From Gryganskiella cystojenkinii (Eukaryota; Mortierellomycota; Mortierellomycetes; Mortierellales; Mortierellaceae): a stretch of 25,171 bases of DNA. The notes beneath the pieces are model-generated. The model made no database searches. It was given only the letters and a program-made list of their open reading frames with translations, and was not told where the DNA came from. Each line of letters starts with the position of its first letter. The stretch's first letter is position 1. The DNA is taken from assembly GCA_015852425.1 (NCBI GenBank), contig JAAAIG010000527.1, positions 2,126 to 27,296 on the forward strand, in the 5' to 3' direction. Shown in pieces: positions 1-10,269 of this stretch. Made by a program: the position numbers and the translations under genes.

Positions 1-26
1 AAAAAAAAAAAAAAAAAAAAAAAAAA
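1..26. repeat. poly(A) tract, 26 nt
   Basis: The window opens with 26 uninterrupted A. It lies beyond the 3' end of the La-motif gene (stop at 263-265). Similar A or T runs of 16-23 nt occur elsewhere in the window, so this one probably reflects genome-wide homopolymer tracts and need not be a retrotransposon tail. Positions 27-262 show no coding exon that I can support. Confidence 0.9.
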
Positions 27-262
27 GGTGTAGACGAGTCATTGCCACTGTACTACAGGAGAAACAAACACACGCTTCTCATTCTTTCCTACGATCAGCA
101 ATCGAATTCCGAATATTTTCTTGATCTCATGTGTGTCCTCTATTTTTTTTGGGTGTGCTTAGAAACAGAGTCCAATCTCGCTGATCGCATTAAAAGAGGT
201 CCATTGGTCCTGAACCGGGTATCTGATGCTCCGTGGCTTCGTTAACATCTACATGTTTGGTA

Positions 263-1271
263 TTATTGTTGCTTATGGCTCTGATACTCACGCTCCAATT
301 TGCGCCACTGAATCCTGTATTTTTGCACAGCGATGTCAAAACAAAAAAGAAACGATATAATTAGAGGCTTGTGGAGAGAGTGCTAAACTCGTGAATTCAC
401 ATAAAAAGGCAAGCACACCGCCAAATTCTTACATCGGCATTACTCGGACACTGTTGTTCCGAGAAAGGACTGCGCTCTCCATGACTGTACAAAGTTCTTT
501 TGACGCATATTCGACAAAGCAGAAGCCTTGAAAGAAACGAGTCTGTTTGTATCCGTAAGGTCGAATCACCGTTTGTTCAATTGCAGTCTCATCTTCTTCC
601 TGTGGGTGGGGGATGTCGTCCGGCGAGGGAGATGGCGGTTCCTCGCCCGAGTCTGTTTTTTGTGAGTGAGCAAGGAGCAGAGAATGTGAGGTTGGCAACA
701 AAAGCCTCGTAAAAACTTTGGAAGGATCATCCTCGTGTCCAGAAATATCCACGTCGTCTACAAACAGCATCCTGTCCATTGCCTCAGACTCATGGAATGG
801 CCTTTGCCTCCTGACCATGTCCATTTCTGGGTGCAACTAGTATTTTAGAGTCAGGGACAAGTGTTAGGCGGTGAACTGTCCTACAAAAAAGCAAAACATT
901 GGAACGTGACATCGTCTTTCAATTTTTTTTATTTTTTTTGTTACCTCTAGAATGTCCTTTGAATCGTACTTGATGGCTCGTCGCATTTGGTTCGCGTTCA
1001 TATCGGTAAGCAGAGGAATACGTTCCTGGAGCCATGAGAATTCGACGTCTAGAATACAAAAACAAAGCCATTAAGTCAGTTACAATTGAACAAAAGTGTG
1101 TACGAGTCTACTTCGCAGTCGTCCTGTCTCCTTACACTGGGTGCCATCCTGTCCAACGAGAGCAAGGAGTTCCTTGTCAAAGATGAGATTGATGTCGGCG
1201 AGGTAGTGTTCGATGAGACTGACGGCCTCCTTGAGTCGCTGTCGCCCAGAGGATGCGGTTGTTGGGTGCAT
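263..1271 (-). CDS. La-motif + RRM protein, LARP7/Pof8-like
   Basis: Four exons on the minus strand (1271-1136, 1048-945, 836-433, 314-263), all GT-AG and in phase, encode 231 aa. A La motif occupies about residues 12-78 (IEHYLADINLIFDKELL, then a winged-helix segment rich in RR before residue 92). An RRM follows from about 103, with RNP2-like MLFVDDV (103-109) and RNP1-like GFCFVEY (184-190). This La module is known to bind RNA 3' ends in La, LARP7 and the fission yeast telomerase protein Pof8. The DG-x-x-V spacing and the PYGYKQTRFFQGFCFVEY stretch look more like LARP7 than genuine La. Several residues of the La uridylate pocket appear substituted (Gln to Leu, Tyr to His, Phe to Glu by my alignment). 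The RRM contains a long acidic/proline loop. The protein ends soon after the RRM (WRKLEREYQSHKQQ) with no xRRM. A GTGAGT just inside the last exon (about 286-291) could be a donor for a longer isoform, but I found no further exon. Probably nuclear. Confidence 0.72.
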
Positions 1272-1696
1272 GGGTTCTTTTTTTTTTTTAAGAAGCAGGA
1301 GAGGTGAGTATCAGTCTGCTCTTTCCCCCTTTCCTTTCCTGTCGAACAAAAAAAATTGAGGTCACAGTATTAAATAAATCGTAAACATTACTGGGCATAT
1401 CACTTCCTTCTTCTCACCTTAGAGACAATTGGAGATGTACCGGCTTTGTCGTTCTCCTTTTTTTGGATGCATCAACCCTTGCTTCCCTTCTCCACCCCTC
1501 CCCGCCTTCCTTCCTTCCTTCATACTTCGTAACCAGCAATCTCCTCCCCCAAATACATTCTCTTCCTCGTACCTTTTTGATGAGAAAAGTGTGTATGTGT
1601 AAGCTTGCCTCCCAAAAAGAATCGCACATGCGCTGATGAAACCTTTTTATTAACATTCCGATTTCTCAAGCAGATCCCTCTCCCTCTCTTATTTTA
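1272..1696. promoter_or_regulatory. Divergent intergenic region, LARP7-like / dioxygenase-like genes
   Basis: These 425 bp separate two start codons pointing away from each other, so they must hold both promoters and 5' UTRs. The stretch has T and A runs and long C/T-rich segments (about 1480-1570). The segment just before the plus-strand ATG at 1697 is pyrimidine-rich, as before the other plus-strand genes. No coding sequence or recognisable factor site is supported. Confidence 0.5.
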
Positions 1697-4116
1697 ATGA
1701 AGTCAAGAACTAGGACCACCAAAGGATCAGCCAAGAAACCAATTCATCGGGACTCTGCCAATACCTCATCTATCTCACCAGTACCTGCTTCTGACCTTTC
1801 CCTTCAACAACACCAACAATCATCCATGCCGTCAATGTCGCCAGCAGCAGCCATGTGTGTGGCAGAACCGGGTCAGACAGAAAATAGCGCCGAGGTTAAC
1901 AAAGCCATCCAGGTCATAGTCGATGCCCTCATACACCAAAAGAGCCCGGGAGGTCGTGGTTCTTCTCTCGACAACTCACAGGCGCCAGTTACCTCAATGG
2001 AGACAGAATACATCGAAGCCCTTTACGCGGCCACACCCACTGATCAGCACCATCTTTTGAACGATACGGATCAAGATCTCCGAAGAGCTCGTGTTCAGGA
2101 TCGGAGAATCGGAAACTCGGGCTCAGGATCAGAAGAAGAGGAAGAAGATCTGGACTTTGATGAACTCGGAAGCTACGATGATCACGGCGATGACGGTGAT
2201 TGCGAGCAAGACTCGGAAGATGAAGATTTGGATGCTTACGAACACGACGATTTTTTATCCTCTCAAGAGGCCATTCTCATGGAGCTGCGACGAGAACAAG
2301 TCGAATTTGAAGAAAACGTCCGTCAATTGCAACAACAACTGCAACGGCAAGGGTCCATGCTCCCGCTCTTGCCCAACGACACCCTCGACCTCGGACCCAG
2401 AGATCATGGCGACGCGCAGTCGAACGGTCTTGAACTGTCTCCCAGTTTAGTAGAAGACTCTCGTCGACAGACCGAGCCAGGCGTCATTGACCTAAAGGTC
2501 AAACAGGTGCACAACATTGTATCAGCACAGACTAAGAGACAACCGTGCACGCTCTGTCCTGATCCAAAGTCGTCCTTGTGTCTTGAAAATATGGGCTGGG
2601 CTTGGAGACCTTTGGTCGTGGAAGCATTAGCGACTGCAGCAGCCGCCATCACGCTATTCAAGGCCAGGAAGAATCAACGTCTACTCACGGAAAACACCAT
2701 TTTTCTCCCTGCATTTGCTCGCGGATCGAGTGTCGAAGGACGACCTCACCGTCCTCTTTCCAGGTAAGATATAAAGCCGCTCGCTTATGAATTATTTTCC
2801 TTTGTTATTTCTAAACTCACGCTTCCATTTTTTTATATACATATATTTATCCATTGAACCACTTTACCTCAGCTCGTTCAGTCAATCGCAAGAGACAAGA
2901 GCGGACGCCAGCAATAGCAACGGGTCAATAGATCAGAGGCAGTTCTCCGGAGACCATGACTCTACTTCTTCCCATCATACCCTGTACCCTCTTCCTCCAA
3001 ACTCACCGTATACTTTCAGACGGAAAGCGAGTGAATACCTAGAGCCCGTGGGCGAGTTTCAAGAGTTTCAGTCCGCAGAAGGGAATTCTCGACAAGTACT
3101 GATGCATGTTTGGCCTCCATCGGAACTGGACTCAGCACTCCTCAAGAAATTAGAAACGTGCTGTCGAGATTTTCAAGAAAGCGAGGTCGTCCGAGGTCAC
3201 AGCGGTGATGGTTTTTTGAATGGATGGCGCCCAGCCTGGAAACAACCAAACAAGACAGGTGTTCTGCGCTTTGGTCACTGGAGGGTACGCTCGCTTGAGA
3301 GTCCTGAGCAGCTTTACGTAAGTTACATGTCTTATAAATTCTTTTTTTCGTACCTTTTTTTGTGTCACCTTTTTCAAGGACATGAAATACTAATGGCCGA
3401 GCCTAATTCTACTATAGGCGCCTTTCCAAACACCACTGACTTTAGCTGCTGGAGGAGGATCAGTATTGGGATCGACTGTCAATCTGAACCTAGACGAGAA
3501 TTTATCAACAAAGGAAGCAGCACCGGCGCAAGCACATCGAACCTCCAGTTCGTCTCGGGGCGGGATCAGCCAGCAGCAAGAGACTGCTAAATCTGAGCGA
3601 CCAGTCTGTGCGATTCATGGTCACCGTTGTACCGAGCATACGACTGACACGTCGAGTCAACCGAGCCCAGATCAGCAGTTGGAATCATTAACACAGAGAC
3701 GCCTTTTGCGACTCATCCGAGCCATCCAGATGGTGGAGAAGGGCATCATCGCTCGCCACTTAAAGTACCTTTTCCCGACTCTGTACGAAAAGTATCACGG
3801 TCTTCAATTCGGAACTCCCCGACTCTTTGATGCCGTGGCGACGGTCGCGATGGCAATGGACGTTGCACCTCGACTCCATCACGACAGAGCCCATACTCGA
3901 CATGGTTTCTGCTGGATCATTGCCTGTGGAGATTTTGTCGGCGGCGATCTGTGCATTCCAGAGCTGGGCAAGCGCGTTGTGATGCGACCAGGCACTGTGG
4001 TGGCGATTCGGTCAACAGTCGTTGCTTACTACATCGAGCGCTATGCCAAGGGAACGAGTATGTACACTATGTATGCCTACACGGCCGACAACTGCTGGCC
4101 CCCTGCCTTGGAGTAA
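1697..4116 (+). CDS. TET/JBP-like 2OG-Fe(II) dioxygenase-fold protein, probably inactive
   Basis: Three exons (1697-2763, 2873-3317, 3418-4116), GT-AG and in phase, give 736 aa. Residues 1-140 are low complexity, 145-186 are strongly acidic (EEEEEDLDFDE...), and 193-218 form a short Gln-rich coiled coil. A less clear globular part lies at about 400-500. The last 170 residues resemble the double-stranded beta-helix of the fungal TET/JBP family, which oxidises 5-methylcytosine or thymine in DNA: RLFDAVATVAMAMDV leads to HHD (H658-x-D660), then RHGFCWIIACGDFVGGDLC, LGKRVVMRPGTVVAIRS and YTADNCWPPALE. The first two metal ligands are present. Where relatives have the distal His the sequence reads AYYIE (Y708), and the 2-oxoglutarate-binding Arg after the final turn seems replaced (KGTSMYTMYAY, 715-723). 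I infer loss of catalysis. AATAAA at 4115-4120 overlaps the stop and another is at 4287-4292. No transposase lies beside it. Confidence 0.75.
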
Positions 4117-4733
4117 TAAAAATACGATCAGTGCACATAGACATGCAACGGGTCTGAACCCCCTCCCGTCAGTTGAGGTGGTATCCGCCCTCCCTTTATT
4201 CTTTGTTGTCTCCTGCTGGTATACGATCATCGAGTACCGTATTAATACGATGTGTTTTCGGTAAAACAGGTTCAAAATGGCGGGAAAATAAAGAGCAACT
4301 TTTTCAAAAAAAAAAATTGCCAATTGTTCTATCTTCCCTTTGGCCCCTCCTTGCCCCAAAAAAATGAAGGAAAGGGCCGCCGCCGTTTGTTGTTGTTTCA
4401 AAAAGTGAGTGACCTCGCAAGAGTAATGCTAAAGAGTAGAGGATCACTGAGCAGCGTGAGGAATAGAATTACGCGCCCTGCTCACCATTACTCGCTCCTC
4501 ACTTGAAGGTTCTGTCGGTGGAAGGTGATGCTGTCCATGACTGAGCTCACTGTCAAGAATGGCGGTTGCTCTCAATCTCAAAAAGGCGGTAGGAAGAATT
4601 GTTTTATTTTTTTTTCATTTCAACTTTGGACCGAGAAAAAAGTCTCTGTCCCTCGCCCGCAATGCAGCCCTGTTTGTTTATTTTATTTATTTTTTGCGCG
4701 AAGAGAAACAAATAAAATCTAAGTGGTCATGGA

Positions 4734-4751
4734 ATGATGATGATGATGATA
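4734..4751. repeat. (GAT)n microsatellite
   Basis: Consecutive GAT units form a perfect trinucleotide run in the intergenic region. Confidence 0.85.
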
Positions 4752-4977
4752 TGTTGGTGTTGCTCAATTGCTCTCTGGTTCGCTCTCAATCGAAAGAAAA
4801 GAGGGGACTGTCCATTGCCTTTTGGATGTACTTGGTGCCTGTACAAGAAAGGTACAGTTTCGAGACAGGTATCTGAGATAAGTACAAAGCTATGATACCA
4901 TGAACGATGACGAACAAGACGACCACGACGGAGAGTTCTTTGCATCCTGCATCCTTGCAGATACACCCTTATTTATT

Positions 4978-4989
4978 AACGAATTCGTT
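4978..4989. repeat. 12-bp perfect palindrome
   Basis: AACGAATTCGTT is its own reverse complement. It is flanked by two near-direct copies of TTTATTAA (4972-4979 and 4987-4994). It could be a dimeric factor site or chance in an AT-rich stretch. Confidence 0.45.
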
Positions 4990-5526
4990 TATTAATACCA
5001 AATGCTGGGAACCGCTGAATTGTGATGGACTAGGCAAAGATGGTGGAGACAAATTTTAAGAGAAAGGGAGACGGGGGGAGGCAGTATTCAAACGCATAAA
5101 ACAAGAATTGGAGGAAGGAGCAAGAGGAGGGGGTGCGTCTGGGGTGTGGCAGAACTGATAGAAAGCTGATGGCTTTGCTTTCCTCTCTTTCTTTCTTTCA
5201 CTTTTCATATCGCTCTCAGTTCTCAGCATAGTTCGCGCTCTTCGCTCATCATCATTCACTTCATCATCCTAATTCATTTTTGTTCAACTTTTTTCATTCC
5301 CACTCCTCTCTATTCACTACACGTGCTCTCTGTTATCGAGTGCTCGAGTCTCGTTCCTCTTCATTCTCATTTCGTGAAAACATTCCTCTTGAGGCTCTTT
5401 TTTTTTGAACTTGCAAAAAAAATCTGAAAATCGACACGATAACAACCACCGTCTCCGCAACCCCTTCAACAAACGGGACTCAGACCGATATCTGACAAAG
5501 AGAGAAAGGAAACAAAGGGTCGCGCC

Positions 5527-7019
5527 ATGGGCAGTAGCCAATCCGGTCTGCAGGTTCGCCTGCAGAAAAAGCAAAAGATGTCCCAACAAGAGCTCCAACG
5601 CCAATACCAACGCAACCTTAGCGAACAACAACTAGCCGAACACCTCCAAGCCCGTCGCGCGCTCGAGGACAGCAGTATAGCCCGCACAGCAGACCTTCGA
5701 CAAATCCCCGGTATCAACGGCAATGCCCCTTCTGTCATCGCCTCGACCGCCAACAACGAGAGCTTTTACCACCAGCGATCCACCACGATTCATTCTTCGG
5801 CGGATGGGAACAGGAATGGTCGACCCAATTTTCGATGGATCGATGGTCGACGACATCACAACACAGATGGTGCACCATACATTTTGCCTAATGACATTGA
5901 TGAGATGGACAGGTGAGGAACAATAATGAATGTCAACCTTCTTTTTTGAGCTGGTTACCAAGCGACCAAAAAACGTGGAATGGACTCTCTTCATCTTCCG
6001 TCTTCTAATTCACAACTAACTTTCTATTTGTGTGTCACCATCTCAAGACTGCACTTGCAACACTACGTGATCCGCCACGCCTTTGGCGGGAACACACGTG
6101 CAAAGTTCGATGGCAAGGTGCATAAGGACGTCCTCGATGTCGGATGCGGGCCTGGCACCTGGATCTTAGGCATGTTGAGGGACAACTATTTTTTTCTTCT
6201 GCTGTGGTTCGGCTTTTCTTCTCACAGTACTAACAGAAAACCAATCTTGACCTTTCCTCTTTTCAATATTTCACAACAGAGATGTCAACGGAGCACACAG
6301 AAACCAACTTCACTGGCATTGACATATCAGCAGTGTGGCCGACAGAGATTCGACCTCGCAACTGTCGATTCCAAGTCGTGAACGCAACACAGGGACTACC
6401 GTTTGAGGACAACACGTTCGACTTTGTATATCAGCGATTCATGATCATGGGCTATCCCGCTGAATCCTGGTCATTCATCATTCAGGAGCTTGTTCGCGTG
6501 ACAAAACCAGGCGGAATCATCGAGCTTACCGAGATTCCAGTGGTGTCGAACGCCAATGGTCCAGAGCTCTCGCGGGTCTTGGAAATTTTGGAGGAGGGAT
6601 GCATCGCCAAGGGACTTGATACCAAGGTCGCCAAGAAACTGGACATGCTCCTGCGGGAGGCTGGAATGTCCGAGATCAAGTCCTGCCACGCGTCCATTCC
6701 CGTGGGTGCCTGGGGTACAAAGGTTGGCCAGTTGATGCGGGAAAACTCTGCTGGGCTTTGGCAAAGTCTCAAAGGTTGGCTCAAAGAACTAATGAACATG
6801 AGCGATGCTGAATATGAGGCCATGATCCGGAGAATCTTTGTTGAATATGAGGTCCACAAGTGTTATGTCAATTGCTATTGCGCTTGGGGGGTCAAGCCAT
6901 ATCCCACAGTCACGCCTGTTCCTGTCCACACATCATCTGCTGCAACATTGGTTCAGTCCACGACGGCTGGACCCACCGAAACGCCTGCTTTGAACGAAGG
7001 CGATGCCACCGCTGTGTAA
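5527..7019 (+). CDS. Class I SAM-dependent methyltransferase
   Basis: Three exons (5527-5912, 6048-6169, 6280-7019) encode 415 aa. Residues 1-115 are Gln/Arg-rich and probably disordered. From about 118 (YILPNDIDEMDRLHLQHYV) a Rossmann-type methyltransferase domain follows. Motif I is VLDVGCGPGTW (157-167), a second strand ends in FTGIDIS, the post-II region has FDFVYQRFMI, and LVRVTKPGGIIEL is motif IV/V. This layout is that of a methyltransferase group I associate with Mortierella-type fungi, related in fold to UbiE/LaeA-type enzymes; the substrate cannot be read from sequence. The start MGSSQSG fits an N-myristoylation signal (Gly2, Ser6). Intron 1 is GT-AG. Intron 2 (6170-6279) has a GC donor, which is the choice that keeps the conserved GTWILEMSTEH join. 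The C-terminal 45 residues are Thr/Pro-rich. Confidence 0.88.
6170..6279 (+). other. GC-AG intron in the methyltransferase gene
   Basis: The donor reads AG|GCATGT and the acceptor CAACAG|AG. Exon 2 must end in phase 1 to join the downstream frame. The GT five bases further on (6174) would end the exon in phase 2 and break it. With the GC donor the encoded join is WILEMSTEHTETNFTGIDIS, which matches the spacing between motif I and the GID strand in this fold. GC-AG introns are a known minor class of U2 introns. Confidence 0.72.
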
Positions 7020-7781
7020 TTGTGACTTGAATGGACAGCATGACGGTGGATAAACACGACGTAAGGATTCTTAGCTTTATAACATTTTAGCAACTTATAT
7101 ATTACTAGCATTTGCAATCGAAGACAGAATTCGTATATCTATATTCTTGAAGACATTGTGAAAGAAGACAGACAAAACTGGAGCATACAACGCAGAGTTT
7201 GTTCCAAAGGACAAATTTTCGAACCACAGGGCGAAAACGTCAAGTGAAGATGCACCCTTACTGAAAGATTATTTTTTGTTTATTCTTGGAGCTCTTCATC
7301 AGAAAAGAGGTGGTTCAGAGTGAGATGGAATCGACAAGTTGTGGGTAGCTGGAAGAAAGAACGTCACTGCTACCGGTCTCTAATTGTCGGGTAACGGTTG
7401 AAATGAACTGTGGTCTGTGTGAACGGGAATCAGGCCGAAGCGAAGAGACACCTGGGAGGACCCGTTTGATATAGAGGTTGAAATATTAAAAGAGATAAAG
7501 TCCTCAATTTTATATTTTCTCCTCCTTTTCCCCTTCCTCCCCGTCTTCGGCCTCAAGCTCTACTCTCTTCGCCCGTCTACACCCTCTTTCTGTCTCTTTT
7601 TTTTCCTCATTCTTCTTTCCTCTTCAGGAGACGCCGACTCATAGAAAACAATTTCTTTTTCGAAAAATCATCCACCGATCATTGATTTGCCACCAAAGAC
7701 GCCGACCACTGTTTCCATCATCCTTATCAAGCGTTTTTCATATCTGCTTTTTAGCTGACTTTGTTTGTCTTTCCTGACGTC
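7020..7781. other. Intergenic, methyltransferase 3' UTR and FAM72 promoter/5' UTR
   Basis: There is no supported gene in these 762 bp. The left half is AT-rich and probably 3' UTR. From about 7500 the plus strand turns into C/T-rich sequence with long pyrimidine runs up to about 7625, as seen before other starts in this window, consistent with a 5' UTR or core promoter. Confidence 0.5.
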
Positions 7782-9661
<1,880 letters not shown>

Positions 9662-10269
9662 GTCTCTTTCCCCGCTGTCCACCACAGCGTTATATTTGTA
9701 TTCTCTCGCCAGGCAGCAGAGAATCGCGTCCAGCATAATAGTAAATAACAAAACAAACACTTGGAGACGCGACTGTGTTCCTGTACGTGCCGGCCAAGTT
9801 TTCCTTCGGTCAAACGTTGAGCCTCATCTTCCCCCGCGTATGTTTGTTGACATTTTGATAATATTTGAAGGCAACGCCTTTACATTTCCACAATCCCCGG
9901 CTCGGATTTACAGAAGCGACGCAATGTTTTTATGTTCATTCCCAGGATGGCTCACGAGTGAGCCGCGTTTGTTCTGCGTTTGACTAAAAAGGATCTTTTG
10001 GCACCAGTGGTGACCCGCACGCGGCTCGCAGAAAAAAAGCGAGCAGTTCCACAGCTCGAGAGAGAACGACCTTTTTTTTTTTTTTTTGGTCACTTTCTCT
10101 TTCTCTGGAAATTCGCTGATCTTCGCGATTCTTTCCTCTCATCATCGCTTTTTGTTCATTCCACTGTTCTCATCATCATCATCATCTACCCCCTTCACTT
10201 CGCAACCCTCCAACTTCACACCTATTTCTATTTCTCCATCACTCCTTCCATTCCATCCAACCGGTGACC
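9662..10269. other. Intergenic, acyl-CoA oxidase promoter and 5' UTR
   Basis: No gene is supported in these 608 bp. A T16 run lies at 10072-10087 and a (CAT)-type run near 10170-10186, followed by C/T-rich sequence up to the start codon. I looked for a CGG...CCG oleate-response layout and saw none that I would defend. Confidence 0.5.
10072..10087. repeat. poly(T) tract, 16 nt
   Basis: Sixteen consecutive T, about 180 bp upstream of the acyl-CoA oxidase start. Poly(dA:dT) tracts commonly exclude nucleosomes in fungal promoters. Confidence 0.85.

Larger units (their letters stand above)
4117..5526. other. Intergenic, 1.4 kb, no gene seen
   Basis: This is the largest gap in the window. It should contain the 3' UTR of the dioxygenase-like gene and the promoter and 5' UTR of the methyltransferase. 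I see T-rich runs, a (GAT)n microsatellite near 4734-4751, a 12-bp palindrome at 4978-4989 and C/T-rich sequence approaching 5527. Open frames here are short, lack family resemblance and are not joined by convincing splice sites. I found no tRNA-like cloverleaf. Confidence 0.6.

Noticed and set aside
1..26. Poly(A) as the tail of a retrotransposon or processed pseudogene
   Set aside because: No reverse transcriptase, intronless gene copy or target-site duplication is visible next to it, and comparable homopolymers occur in introns and promoters across the window.
42..245. 67-codon open frame on the plus strand
   Set aside because: No family resemblance, low-complexity composition, and it lies in the region just beyond the 3' end of the LARP7-like gene.
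1697..4116. KDZ-type transposon cargo, since many fungal TET/JBP genes sit beside KDZ transposases
   Set aside because: No transposase, terminal inverted repeat or target duplication is visible, and both neighbours are ordinary intron-containing genes.
4012..4401. 129-codon minus-strand frame overlapping the end of the dioxygenase-like gene
   Set aside because: It is partly antisense to a well-supported coding exon and its 3' part is homopolymer-derived; no domain.
5466..5994. Minus-strand frames of 96-120 codons opposite the methyltransferase first exon
   Set aside because: Shadow frames of a real exon with Arg/Ser-rich low-complexity translations.
6174..6180. GTTGAG as the donor of methyltransferase intron 2
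   Set aside because: It leaves the upstream exon in phase 2, which does not join the conserved downstream frame at any nearby acceptor.
9662..10269. Oleate-response or FarA-type fatty acid element in the acyl-CoA oxidase promoter
   Set aside because: I found CTCGG-like fragments but no complete CCTCGG or correctly spaced CGG...CCG pair.
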